Assembly: GCA_964592855.1 (NCBI GenBank)
Contig: CAZQKI010000002.1
Span: 1 to 64,000, forward strand
DNA from: JAAYLN01 sp964592855
GTDB taxonomy: Bacteria; Verrucomicrobiota; Kiritimatiellia; RFP12; JAAYLN01
Direction of reading: 5' to 3'
DNA: 64,000 bases
A program made the translations under genes and the position numbers. The stretch's first letter is position 1. Each line of letters starts with the position of its first letter. Of this stretch, positions 53,972 to 63,113 are shown one piece after another. The notes under the pieces were generated by a model. That model was not told where the DNA came from. It saw only the letters and a program-made list of their open reading frames with translations, and made no database searches.

Positions 53972-54868
53972 ATGACGAAACCGCTTGCTGCCGGCGGGGG
54001 CGCCGCCATTCCTCAAACGCTGACCGCCGTCGCCGTCGCGGTGCCGCGCGAATTCACGGAGGCGCTGGCCGACTTCCTGGCCGAGGCTGGCGTCATCGCC
54101 TCCGCCTGGGAGGATTGGGAGGGCGGTCCCAGCCGCGTTGAAATCTTTCTGGAAACCCCGGAAGGTGTGCCGGATGCGGAGCTTGCGCTCAAGCGGGCGG
54201 GGGCGGCCTATGGCCTGGCGCTTCAGCCGGTCGTCAGCACCCTCCAGTCCGAGGATTGGACGGAGACCTGGAAACGCTTCTTCCACACGGCGCAGATTTC
54301 GCCGCGGCTGGTGGTGCGGCCCCCCTGGGAATCCTATGCGCCCCGGGCGGACGAGCAGGTGATCATCCTCGATCCCGGCATGAGCTTTGGCACGGGACGT
54401 CACGGTACAACGCAGGCCTGCATGCAGATGCTGGACGAACTGGCGCTGGGCGATCGCTCGCGCGGCGTGCTCGACATCGGCTGCGGCTCAGGCATCCTCT
54501 CCATTGCCGCCGCGAAACTGGGATTCGCGAATGTCCGCGGCTACGACTCCGACCCCGATGCCGTCCGGATCGCCGCGGAGAATGCGGCGATCAACGGTGT
54601 CGCGGTCGCCTATGCCACGGGCGACCTGGCGACGGACGCCACGAAAGACGACATCGTCGTGGCCAATGTGCTCGCCGTCGTGCTTTGCGAATACGCGCCG
54701 CAGGTGGCGGCCGCGGTCCACAACGTCCCCGGCCACGCGCTGCTGCTCTCCGGCATCCTGGACGGCCAGTATCCGAAGGTCGTGGAATGCTACGCCCGGC
54801 AGGGCTTCCGGGAGCAGAAGAGCATCCTGATCGGCGAATGGCGCAGCGGCTGGTTTGTCCGCGGCTAG
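53972..54868 (+). CDS. ribosomal protein L11 methyltransferase-like (PrmA)
   Basis: The 298-residue protein has an N-terminal ferredoxin-like substrate domain and a Rossmann methyltransferase domain. Diagnostic are WTETWKRFF, ILDPGMSFGTGRHGTTQACM and the SAM motif VLDIGCGSGILSIAAAKLG, then DIVVANVLA (the N-x-L-A variant of motif IV). It would trimethylate L11. Convergent with the CDF gene, overlapping it by four bases. Confidence 0.9.
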   Translation: MTKPLAAGGGAAIPQTLTAVAVAVPREFTEALADFLAEAGVIASAWEDWEGGPSRVEIFLETPEGVPDAELALKRAGAAYGLALQPVVSTLQSEDWTETWKRFFHTAQISPRLVVRPPWESYAPRADEQVIILDPGMSFGTGRHGTTQACMQMLDELALGDRSRGVLDIGCGSGILSIAAAKLGFANVRGYDSDPDAVRIAAENAAINGVAVAYATGDLATDATKDDIVVANVLAVVLCEYAPQVAAAVHNVPGHALLLSGILDGQYPKVVECYARQGFREQKSILIGEWRSGWFVRG

Positions 54869-55779
54869 AGACGGATCAGGTCGGCGTGGTCCGGGTCGTC
54901 GTGCGGGTTGATGTGGATCATGACATCGCCGACGCTGGGATCGGCCGCGAAGATCTTCTGCTTCACGATTGTCGCGATCTCGTGCGAGTGCTGCACGGTC
55001 ATGGCAGGATCCATTTCGAGCTTGAGATCCACGATGATGTACTGCCCGGAGCGGCGTCCGCGGATTTCATGGACATGCTCGACGCCGGCCACGGCCGCGG
55101 CCAGCAGGCTGATGGCGTTGAGATGCGTTTCCGGCAACGCCGCATCGATGAGGTCATGCGTCGCGTTGCGCATCGTTTCGATGCCGACATGCGCGATCAT
55201 CAATCCCGTGATGCCGGCGAAAATGGGGTCGAAGATCGGCCATCCCAAAAACGCCGCACCGCAGCCGATGAGCGTGCCGATCGAGGTGATCGCATCTTTG
55301 CGGTGATCGTGGGCGAGGGCGCTCAGGACCGGGCTGTAGAGCCGGTCGGCCCTGCGGAATGTCAGGCGGGCCAGCCACTCCTTGATGGCGATCGTCAAGG
55401 CGGCGACCCCGACGGTCAGCACGTGCGGGCGGACGCTGGCGCCGGCGGCAACGGCGGTTATCGAGGTGTAGAGGATCCAGACGCTGGTGAAGATGATGAC
55501 CAGCCCGACCATGAACGCACCCAGGCTCTCCGCCCGTCCGTGGCCGTAGGGGTGGCGGCGGTCGAAGGGCTGCCGGCTGAAGCGGAGCATCGCCAATGAA
55601 GCGGCCGAGATGGCCAGATCGCACGCGCTTTCGATGCCATCGGCAAAGAGGGCCTCGGATCGGCCGACGTGACCGACCAGCATCTTGCCGATCATCAAAA
55701 TGCAGTTCACCGCCAGGCCGATGCGAACCATCGCTTCGGCTTGGTGAAAGCGCTCCTGGCGTTTGAGTTCGGCAGTCAT
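54865..55779 (-). CDS. cation diffusion facilitator transporter
   Basis: The 304-residue product has six transmembrane segments with the metal site pairs DGIES (TM2) and DHRKD (TM5), HPYGHGRAES in the TM2-TM3 loop, and a C-terminal ferredoxin-like domain (VHEIRGRRSGQYIIVDLKLEMDP). It exports divalent metal ions such as zinc, iron or manganese; the motif does not decide which. Its ATG overlaps the UPF0210 stop. Confidence 0.92.
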   Translation of the reverse strand: MTAELKRQERFHQAEAMVRIGLAVNCILMIGKMLVGHVGRSEALFADGIESACDLAISAASLAMLRFSRQPFDRRHPYGHGRAESLGAFMVGLVIIFTSVWILYTSITAVAAGASVRPHVLTVGVAALTIAIKEWLARLTFRRADRLYSPVLSALAHDHRKDAITSIGTLIGCGAAFLGWPIFDPIFAGITGLMIAHVGIETMRNATHDLIDAALPETHLNAISLLAAAVAGVEHVHEIRGRRSGQYIIVDLKLEMDPAMTVQHSHEIATIVKQKIFAADPSVGDVMIHINPHDDPDHADLIRL

Positions 55780-57152
55780 CAGTTGTTCAGGCTGTGAATC
55801 GGTGCGGGAATGTGTCCGCCGCGCCGCACAAAAGCCTCGCCTCCACAGGGACAGGCGGGCGTGGTCACCGTGCCGGCTCCGAACAGCCCGCCGAAATCGA
55901 CGTGATCGCCCTTGACCGCCCCGGGCACGGGGATGACGCGCACGCCGGTCGTCTTGCGGTTGGCCATGCCGATGGCCGCCTCGTCCATGATGATCCCCGC
56001 GATTGTCTCGGGCGTCGTGTCGCCGGGCAGCAGGATCATGTCGAGCCCCACCGAGCAGACGGCGGTCATGGCCTCGAGCTTCTCCAGCGTGAGCGTCCCC
56101 TGCGTGACGGCGTCGGAAAGGACGTGGTCCTCCATGACGGGGATGAAGGCGCCGGAGAGTCCGCCCACCGCGCTGGAGGCGAATGCGCCGCCTTTCTTGA
56201 CCGCGTCGTTCAGCAGCATGACGGCGGCGGTCGTTCCCGGGGCGCCGACCTTCAGGACGCCCATGGCCTGGTAGATCTCGCCGACGCTGTCGCCGACGCG
56301 GGGCGTGGGGGCCAGCGACAGGTCGACCACGCCGAAGGGGACGCCGAGCTTGATGGCCACTTCGCGCCCGATCAGTTCGCCGGTGCGGGTGACGCGGAAG
56401 GCGGTGTGCTTGATCTCCTCCGCCACCTCGTCCAGCGTGGCGTCGGGATGCTCGCGGAGCAGGCGCTCCACGGCGCGCTTGACCACGCCGGGGCCGCTGA
56501 CGCCCACGTTGATCACCGTGTCGGGCTCGCCGGCGCCAAGCATGGCGCCCGCCATGAAGGGATTGTCCTCGGGCATGTTGGCGAATACGACGATCTTGGC
56601 GGTGGCGAAGCCCTTTTGCGCAGCGCTGGCGGCGGCCGTGTCCACGATGGTTTGCGCGACGGAGAGGATGGCATCCACATTCATGCCCGCGCGTGTCGTG
56701 GCGACGTTGATGGACGAGCAGACGCGCTTCGTGCGCGTCAGCGCCCGGGGGAGCGAGGCGATCAGGGTGCGTGCGCCGGGCGTCATGCCTTTGTGGACCA
56801 GTGCCGAAAAACCGCCCAGCAGGTCGATGTTGACGGCGTCCGCCGCGCGGTCCAGCGCCTCCGCCAGCAGCACGGCGGCGTCGACGTCGTGGTCTTCGAG
56901 CAGCACGCTTGCGGGCGAAATGGCGATGCGCTTGTTGACGATGGGGAGGCCGTAGCGGTCCGAACACAGGTTGCAGACAGGCACCAGATTCCGGGCGCAG
57001 TCCACGATCCGCGCGTAGACGGCCTCCGCCTGCGCCACGGGATCGCGTCGCGCGCAGCGGTTGAGGTTGATGCCAAGGGTCACGGTACGGACGTCCAGGT
57101 GTTCCTCCTGAACCATGCGAAGCGTGCCGAGAATGTCCTTTTGTCTGAGCAT
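55779..57152 (-). CDS. UPF0210 (DUF711) family protein
   Basis: The 457-residue product matches UPF0210: GINLNRCARRDP near the start, SINVATTRAGMN, NMPEDNPFMAGAM, INVGVSGPGVVKRA and VVDLSLAPTPRVGDSVGEI. The function is unknown. In many bacteria this family is encoded next to an ACT-domain protein (UPF0237), and the same holds here, with a gap of 26 bases. The C-terminal ACPCGGEAF is a possible metal site. Confidence 0.9.
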   Translation of the reverse strand: MLRQKDILGTLRMVQEEHLDVRTVTLGINLNRCARRDPVAQAEAVYARIVDCARNLVPVCNLCSDRYGLPIVNKRIAISPASVLLEDHDVDAAVLLAEALDRAADAVNIDLLGGFSALVHKGMTPGARTLIASLPRALTRTKRVCSSINVATTRAGMNVDAILSVAQTIVDTAAASAAQKGFATAKIVVFANMPEDNPFMAGAMLGAGEPDTVINVGVSGPGVVKRAVERLLREHPDATLDEVAEEIKHTAFRVTRTGELIGREVAIKLGVPFGVVDLSLAPTPRVGDSVGEIYQAMGVLKVGAPGTTAAVMLLNDAVKKGGAFASSAVGGLSGAFIPVMEDHVLSDAVTQGTLTLEKLEAMTAVCSVGLDMILLPGDTTPETIAGIIMDEAAIGMANRKTTGVRVIPVPGAVKGDHVDFGGLFGAGTVTTPACPCGGEAFVRRGGHIPAPIHSLNN

Positions 57153-57178
57153 GTTTGTGAGTCCCTGGCGCGTGGCCG

Positions 57179-57781
57179 TTAAGCGGGGGGAAGCAGGGCG
57201 CCGATGGGGCCGATTTCGTTAGTGGCCCGGAAGATGTTCTCGTGGGCCAGCGTGGCGGTCAGGCCGTGCAGCGCCATCTGGTCGCGAAAGGCCTGCTGGA
57301 TGGCGTGGGTGTCGGACGCGGCCGGCAGCGTGACCTGCGCGATGTAGACGACGCGGTCGTTCTCGACTTCGACCTGCCAGTCGGCGATGTTGACGCCGTA
57401 TTGCACGAAGAAGTTGCTGATGGCATGAATGGTCCCGGCCTTGTCGGGGCCGCTGGTGAGGGCGATGAAAGGGTGACCGTCGGGCAGGACGGGCTGTGGC
57501 GTCTGGCGGATGGACCGCACGGCGACGGCGGACTCGGTTCCCAGCGCCTGTTGAAGCGCCAGGGTAAGCGCTGCGGGGGTGATCGGCTTCTCGAGGATCG
57601 CCGTGAAGGTCAGGCTGAAGAAGCCGTCGACGATGGATTGGCGGATGCCGCCGATGTTCCCTTTGCTGTCGAGGATGACACGGGTGACATCGCGGAGGAT
57701 GCCGACGCGGTCCGGCAGCAGGATGGTTGCGACAATGGCGTTTGCAGGTTGCATGGGGTCGGCCCGGTCGTGTGCCGTCAT
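57179..57781 (-). CDS. double ACT-domain regulatory protein
   Basis: The 200-residue product consists of two ACT domains: about 14-85 (ATILLPDRVGILRDVTRVIL...GGIRQ) and 103-180 (ALTSGPDKAGTIHAISNFFVQYGVNIADWQ). This is a GcvR-like layout rather than the single-domain UPF0237. ACT domains bind amino acids and control metabolism. The ATG at 57781 overlaps the GNAT stop (CAATGACGG); an alternative is 57754. It precedes UPF0210 in the operon. Confidence 0.85.
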   Translation of the reverse strand: MTAHDRADPMQPANAIVATILLPDRVGILRDVTRVILDSKGNIGGIRQSIVDGFFSLTFTAILEKPITPAALTLALQQALGTESAVAVRSIRQTPQPVLPDGHPFIALTSGPDKAGTIHAISNFFVQYGVNIADWQVEVENDRVVYIAQVTLPAASDTHAIQQAFRDQMALHGLTATLAHENIFRATNEIGPIGALLPPA

Positions 57782-58281
57782 TGGGGAATCAGAACCATGG
57801 CCACTTCCGGGCAGGTGAAGGGATTGGCGTGCTTGGTGCAGTTGATGCACCCCATGTAGATCTTGTGCATGATCTGGGTCTTGGGGATCTCGGTGAAGCC
57901 CAGGGTGCGGAAGAACTCCGGCGCAAAGGTCAGGACGATCAACTGGGAGACTTTCAGCGGGACGACGTGGTCGATGACCGCCTGCACGAGTTTGCGGCCC
58001 AGCCCGGTGTTCCGCCAGTCGCGGAGCACGGCGACGGACTTGATTTCGACGGCCGTGTGCGAGATGTCGCCGACTTCGGGCAGGATGCTCCAGGCGGCGC
58101 AGCCCACGATTTGTCCGTCCTGGTCGGCGATGAAAAAGCGGTCGATGTTCTGGACAATGTCGTTGAACGAGCGGGCGATCAGTTCGGCCGGATGATTGCG
58201 GATGAGGTCGAAGATGCCGGGCACATCGTTCAAACTGGCGGAGCGGACCAGAGGCGCGCCGGCGGCTGGTTTTTCTTTCAT
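57778..58281 (-). CDS. GNAT acetyltransferase, N-acetylglutamate synthase-like
   Basis: The 167-residue GNAT domain has the coenzyme A loop VLRDWRNTGLGRKLV and ends with FRTLGFTEIPKTQIMHKIYM followed by GCINCTKHANPFTCPEVAMVL. That C-terminal cysteine cluster is typical of short ArgA-type N-acetylglutamate synthases. It would start arginine biosynthesis; no other arg genes are here. It leads the ACT-UPF0210-CDF run. Confidence 0.8.
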   Translation of the reverse strand: MKEKPAAGAPLVRSASLNDVPGIFDLIRNHPAELIARSFNDIVQNIDRFFIADQDGQIVGCAAWSILPEVGDISHTAVEIKSVAVLRDWRNTGLGRKLVQAVIDHVVPLKVSQLIVLTFAPEFFRTLGFTEIPKTQIMHKIYMGCINCTKHANPFTCPEVAMVLIPQ

Positions 58282-58334
58282 GGCGGCTATCCTACACGAT
58301 TTTCCAAACGTCGGCAAAGGCTTTGCCTGAGGCG

Positions 58335-60482
58335 TCAGCGGATGGTCCTGAACTCGGCTGGCGCGAGGGTGATCACATCGTCCCTGCCGCCATGGTGGAG
58401 GTGGAGGGTGTGCGGGTTTTCGAAGTCGATGTTGTAGAGGCAGATTTCGCCGTTTTCGGGGAAGCAGGTGTAGACGACATGCTGGCATTCCGTTCCCGGA
58501 AGCTGTCCGTCGTCGGTGATGTACGTATCGCCCCGTGTTTCCAGGGCGATCTTGCGGTAGATGGCGCCGATGAAGCCGACGCTGTCGCGCGTGGCGCTCG
58601 GGCCGACGTCGCTGTCGAGCGCGCCCGGATATTCCCACACGTTCAGAAAATAGACCGTCCCCTTGCCCAGCTTGTGCCGGATCAGCAACGGGGTGAACTG
58701 CTCGTCCTCGACGGCGATCACTTCCGTCGCCGGCCCCAGTTCGATGTCGCCGCGGTGGGTCATGCAGATGCCGAACTTGCGGAAGGGGGAGACGCCCAGC
58801 GGCCGGTCGTTGCCCGGCGTGATCGCCCAGTAGAACTGCTTGCCGCGCCCGGTGACCTTGACGCCGCAAAGCTCCGAGAAGTCGCCCCCGTGGATGAGTT
58901 CGTCGGTGCCGTAGCTGGTGAAATTGCGTGTGGTGTTGGTGGAGAGATGAGGGATGGAGATGAACAGGGTCCCGCCTTGGCGGACATAGGCCACCAGCGC
59001 CTCGTACTGCTTCGCGGTGCAGGTGTTCCAGCCGGCAAAGAGCAAGGCCGCGTACTGCCCGGCGAGGAAGTCCGCGTCGGGATCGGCCGCGAAGCTCACG
59101 ATGTCCGTGATGCCGTATGGCGTCCCCGAGAGGAAGGGGTTGGGGTATTCGCCCAGCACGGGCGGCCGCGGGTAGAAGGTCCTGGCAAAGATATCCCAGC
59201 TGCGCTCGGGCATCGACTGGAACCAGCGGGCATCCTTGTCCGCCAGGTCGTACTGGCCGGCGATGACCGCGTTGGGGTGGTAGCCGGGGCCGGCCAGGTC
59301 GAGGTTCCCCTTGATGGCCGCAATGCGTGTGGCGGGCTGCCCCGCCGGCGTGCCGCTGGCCTTCAGGAAGTCGTAGAAGTCGGAGATGCGGCGGCGGTAC
59401 TCCCGGCAGACGGGGGAGTTGTAGTTGATGTTGAGATAGTGCTTGCGCGCCTCGTCGACATACGGCGCCGTCAGGTGCGGGTCGTTGGTGTGGATGGGAC
59501 CCAGGGCGAGCTTGGGCACCTGATGCATCGGCGTGTCCTCGACATGGTCGCTCTGCTGCCACCAGTTGCCGCTTTCGACGAGCAGGAGCTTGCATCCGCT
59601 CATGTACTTCAAATACAGCGAAGCCGTGAGCAACGGCATTTTGAGAAGGCTGGCATAGGGCAGGAAGGAATAATGCTCATGGGCGATGTCCGTTCCCCAG
59701 ATCGGCAGATCGAACTGGCGGTACAGGCCGCGCGAAATCGCGGAGGCGATGTTGATGTGCGGAACGGCGAAGTCCTCGACGGCGGGGATTTCGATCCCGC
59801 CGATGATTTCGTAGTCCAGCGTGGCGATGCCGCCCGTGACCATCATCTGCGACCAGCCATCCGCCTTGTGCTTCCGCACGCAGCGCTGCACGCTCTGAAT
59901 GAAGTTGTTTGCCAGTTGCCGGAGATCGCCGGTCGTCGCCTGCTTGGCCAGGGCCAGCACGGGATCTTCCTCGGAATTGAGGCGGAAGGTGAAGACCTCG
60001 CCGACATTGCAGCCGAGAAAACGGTTCAGATAGGGCTTCATCCGCTTCAGCTGCCTGGGGTCGGCTTCGGTGTAGATGGTCATCAGCGCCAGATCATTCT
60101 CCTCCGCCTGCTTCAGCATGCGGACCAGGCCGGCGCCCAGGCGCTCGGGATGCCTGCCGATCTCATCCCAGTCGCCCGGCGTGAGGTTCGTGCCGTTCTT
60201 CCAGTCGGGCTGTGGAATGGCGAGTCCGAGTTCATCGAGCGCCATGTAGTCGGCCATGGCAAGCAGGCTTTGCTTGGTGGCGCCGCCGTCCCAGATGGCC
60301 ACCAGGTTTCCCTGGTTGTCCTGGATGGTCTGGTTGATGTACCAGGCCGCGTCATGATCTTCTGAAACCCAGCTCGTGTAGAAGAGGCCGGAGGTCTGGA
60401 AGACCGTATCGCCCCGGTGGAGGTAGACGGGAGTGCCGAGAAAGGTGCCGCAGGCCGGGAGTTTGGTTTTCGGATGTTTCAT
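58335..60482 (-). CDS. unassigned 715-aa protein, likely TIM barrel plus GATase-like domain
   Basis: There is no signal peptide, so it is probably cytoplasmic. Residues about 1-420 look like a TIM barrel (HPERLGAGLVRMLKQAEENDLALMTIY, LPIWGTDIAHEHYSFLPYASLL). Residues about 470-590 resemble a ThuA/beta-galactosidase-trimerisation class I amidotransferase-like domain (YAALLFAGWNTC, YVRQGGTLFISIPHLS). The last 120 residues are beta-rich with FLNVWEYPGALDSDVG. This combination is typical of glycosidase-like proteins in PVC genomes, but I see no certain catalytic pair. The start ATG at 60482 fits; mutM lies about 80 bases upstream in the same orientation. Confidence 0.65.
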   Translation of the reverse strand: MKHPKTKLPACGTFLGTPVYLHRGDTVFQTSGLFYTSWVSEDHDAAWYINQTIQDNQGNLVAIWDGGATKQSLLAMADYMALDELGLAIPQPDWKNGTNLTPGDWDEIGRHPERLGAGLVRMLKQAEENDLALMTIYTEADPRQLKRMKPYLNRFLGCNVGEVFTFRLNSEEDPVLALAKQATTGDLRQLANNFIQSVQRCVRKHKADGWSQMMVTGGIATLDYEIIGGIEIPAVEDFAVPHINIASAISRGLYRQFDLPIWGTDIAHEHYSFLPYASLLKMPLLTASLYLKYMSGCKLLLVESGNWWQQSDHVEDTPMHQVPKLALGPIHTNDPHLTAPYVDEARKHYLNINYNSPVCREYRRRISDFYDFLKASGTPAGQPATRIAAIKGNLDLAGPGYHPNAVIAGQYDLADKDARWFQSMPERSWDIFARTFYPRPPVLGEYPNPFLSGTPYGITDIVSFAADPDADFLAGQYAALLFAGWNTCTAKQYEALVAYVRQGGTLFISIPHLSTNTTRNFTSYGTDELIHGGDFSELCGVKVTGRGKQFYWAITPGNDRPLGVSPFRKFGICMTHRGDIELGPATEVIAVEDEQFTPLLIRHKLGKGTVYFLNVWEYPGALDSDVGPSATRDSVGFIGAIYRKIALETRGDTYITDDGQLPGTECQHVVYTCFPENGEICLYNIDFENPHTLHLHHGGRDDVITLAPAEFRTIR

Positions 60483-60564
60483 GGTGTCTCACGTGGGTTG
60501 AACGAGCTGTCAAAATAGCGCAATCGCCGGGTTATGATAAGACAAACGTTGTGCGCCTCGCGGT

Positions 60565-61389
60565 TTACGACTGGCAGCATGGACAGAAGTGCGTGCCGCG
60601 CTGGGCGACGACGGACCGCGCGAGAATCGTCCGGCAGCGGGGACAGGGTTGACCGTCGCGGCGGAAGACGTTGAGATGACCCGCATGTCGCCCGCGGTGT
60701 CCGGGCACGCTGTAGAAGTTGGTCTGGCCGCTGCCGAGCGTCGTTCCGGAATGCCGGACCGCCGCTGCCAGAACCTGGCGGATGGCCCGATGCAGCGCTT
60801 TCAGTTCCTGAGGCGTCAGACTGCCCGCCGGTCGCTCCGGGTGGATTCCGGCGAGCCAGAGCGATTCGTCCACGTAGATGTTGCCCAGCCCCGCCACGAC
60901 GGTCTGATCCAGCAGCACGGGCTTGATCTTTCGCTTGTGGCGGTCGAGCCGGGCTTTGAAGCAGGCCAGCGTGAAAGACGCTTCGAGCGGCTCGGGACCC
61001 AAGGGCGCCAGCGGATTCACGGTTGGCGAGCAGAGGACGAACCGCCCGAATTTGCGCGTGTCGTTGTAGACGAGGCGGCGCTGGTCGGTGAAGGTGATGA
61101 CCACGTGGTCGTGCTTGCCGACCGGCGTGGCGGCGTCGATGAAGTGGAGTTTGCCGGTCATGCGCAGATGCACCAGCACGCGGGCGCCGTCGTCGAGGTC
61201 GAGCACGATGTATTTGGCCCGCCGTCCCACCTGCGCCACGCTGCGCCCGGTCAGTGCCTGCAGCAGCGCCCGGGGTTTCGCCCCGAAGATCTGCGGACAC
61301 CGAAGGTCGATCGCGATGATCTGTGCGCCCACGAGCCCATGCGCGATCAGTCCGCGGACAACAGTTTCCACTTCCGGCAATTCAGGCAT
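60565..61389 (-). CDS. formamidopyrimidine-DNA glycosylase
   Basis: The 274-residue enzyme excises oxidised purines. It begins MPELPEVETVVRGL with the catalytic proline and glutamate, has VHLRMTGKL with the conserved lysine, the helix-two-turn-helix part AGLGNIYVDESLWLAGIHP and a C-terminal zinc finger CPRC...CPCC. The ATG at 61389 follows GGGAGA. Confidence 0.97.
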   Translation of the reverse strand: MPELPEVETVVRGLIAHGLVGAQIIAIDLRCPQIFGAKPRALLQALTGRSVAQVGRRAKYIVLDLDDGARVLVHLRMTGKLHFIDAATPVGKHDHVVITFTDQRRLVYNDTRKFGRFVLCSPTVNPLAPLGPEPLEASFTLACFKARLDRHKRKIKPVLLDQTVVAGLGNIYVDESLWLAGIHPERPAGSLTPQELKALHRAIRQVLAAAVRHSGTTLGSGQTNFYSVPGHRGRHAGHLNVFRRDGQPCPRCRTILARSVVAQRGTHFCPCCQS

Positions 61390-61469
61390 GCGGTAAATCT
61401 CCCGTTCAGCGGTTGCGGGTACATGAATCTGGAACGATGGAAAGCAGGTGAGCAGGCGGGGCCGCCGGC

Positions 61470-62738
61470 CTATTCCCATTCGATCGTGGAAGGCGGCTTG
61501 TTCGTGATGTCGTAGACGACGCGGTTGACGCCCTTGACCTTCGTTGCGATCTCCCCGGCCACCTCGATCAGGAACTCGATGGGCAGGGGAACGACCTTGG
61601 CTGTCATGAAGTCGGGCGTCTGGATGGCCCGCAGGCAGATGACATAGCCGTAGGTGCGCGCGTGGTCGGCGACACCGACGGTCTGGACATTGGTCAGCAC
61701 GGCGAAGAACTGGCTGGACTGCGCCGCATAGCCCTTGTCGTCCATGGCTTGGCGGAACAGGGCGTCGGCCTCGCGGAGGATGTCGAGTTTGTCCTTGGTC
61801 AATTCGCCCAGGCAGCGCACGCCGAGCCCGGGGCCGGGGAAGGGCTGGCGATTCGTGATGATGGCGGGGATTCCGAGGCACTCGCCGACTTTGCGCACCT
61901 CGTCCTTGAAAAGGTATTTGACCGGTTCGACGATCCCTTTGAATGCGATCCGTTCGGGAAGTCCGCCGACATTGTGGTGCGCCTTGACGGGTTTTCCGCC
62001 GTCCCAGCCGCTTTCGATGATGTCGGGATAGATCGTGCCCTGGACGAAGTAGTCGAGTTCGCCCAGCTTGCCGGCCTCTTCCTCGAAGACGCGGATGAAC
62101 GCCTCGCCAATGGTCTTGCGCTTGGCTTCGGGGTCGGTCACGCCGGCCAGTTTGGCCAGAAAGCGGGCTTCGGCGTCGATCACCACGAGGTTGATGCCGA
62201 ACTGGTTGCGGAAGATATCGACAACTTGCCGGGGTTCGTCCTTGCGCATGCAGCCGTGGTCGACGAAAACACAGGTGAGCTGCTTGCCGACGGCACGATG
62301 GAGCAGAACGGCGCAGACGGAGGAATCGATGCCGCCGGACATGGCGAGCAGCACCTGTCTGTCGCCGATTTGCGCGCGGAGGTCGACAATGGTCTCGTCG
62401 ATGAAGCGCTGGATGGTCCAGTCCTGCTTGAATCCGCACGTGCAGACCAGGAAGGTCTTGAGTGTTGCGGCATCGCAGGCCGCGTGCAGCAGGTCCAGAA
62501 CCGGGAGAGCCAGCTGGGCGATGTCGGCGGATGCTTCGCGTTTCAGGGTACGTTCGCCCGCGGCCGCTCCACGCTGGAGGATGAGCGCCTTGGGATTCAA
62601 CTTCCGGATGCGTTCCAGTGTGGCGGTATAGGGAAGCACCTCGCAATAGATGTTGAGTTGGCGGACGGCTTTGGCTGCCATCTGGGCGTTGATGGCGCCA
62701 AAATCGAGGATGACAACGGTGTCGTGCTGCTTGGACAT
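61470..62738 (-). CDS. GMP synthase with truncated glutamine amidotransferase domain
   Basis: The 422-residue product makes GMP from XMP. Residues 118-422 are an intact ATP-pyrophosphatase and dimerisation domain: MSGGIDSSV (134-140 PP-loop), QGTIYPDIIESG, KAHHNVGGLPERI, PFPGPGLGVR and the C-terminal KPPSTIEWE. The N-terminal domain starts normally (VVILDFGAINAQMAAKAVRQ) and rejoins the family at LKTFLVCTCGFKQDW, but about 85 residues are missing between them. The lost part holds the nucleophile loop GxCYG and the H-x-E of the amidotransferase. The family usually has about 510-525 residues. The enzyme should use free ammonia or a partner glutaminase. The frame is intact, so this is not a recent pseudogene. 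Confidence 0.9.
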   Translation of the reverse strand: MSKQHDTVVILDFGAINAQMAAKAVRQLNIYCEVLPYTATLERIRKLNPKALILQRGAAAGERTLKREASADIAQLALPVLDLLHAACDAATLKTFLVCTCGFKQDWTIQRFIDETIVDLRAQIGDRQVLLAMSGGIDSSVCAVLLHRAVGKQLTCVFVDHGCMRKDEPRQVVDIFRNQFGINLVVIDAEARFLAKLAGVTDPEAKRKTIGEAFIRVFEEEAGKLGELDYFVQGTIYPDIIESGWDGGKPVKAHHNVGGLPERIAFKGIVEPVKYLFKDEVRKVGECLGIPAIITNRQPFPGPGLGVRCLGELTKDKLDILREADALFRQAMDDKGYAAQSSQFFAVLTNVQTVGVADHARTYGYVICLRAIQTPDFMTAKVVPLPIEFLIEVAGEIATKVKGVNRVVYDITNKPPSTIEWE

Positions 62739-62980
62739 GGAATTGACCTCTTTGATTTCGATTCGTTACCAGGTGCCCGGTTCGCATGATCGGGACCAGG
62801 ACGTTTCTTAAAATCGCATCTTACTGATTGTCATGCTGCCACGACAAGCAAAATGGCCATGCGCTTGATCATTGATCATTGACCGATGTCCGTAGCGCCG
62901 ATCTCCGAATCGGTGCAGCGCGGAGGACCCGCGCTAAAATGAAGATCCGGGCGTATTCCATCCCTCCTCTTCTCGGCAAG

Positions 62981-63009
62981 TTGCACTTGTGGCGGATTCG
63001 GACTAAACT
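62981..63009 (+). promoter_or_regulatory. sigma-70-type promoter of the thioredoxin-SHD1 gene
   Basis: TTGCAC (62981-62986), a 17-base spacer and TAAACT (63004-63009), about 105 bases upstream of the start codon. Confidence 0.45.
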
Positions 63010-63113
63010 ATCCGACATGACTTCTCGGAGTGATCCATGCACGCGTTGGAAGTGCGTGTAAGCAACGAGGAAAGTGGAATGCTGAACGGTTTACAGGGGA
63101 GGGGGAGGGGAAG

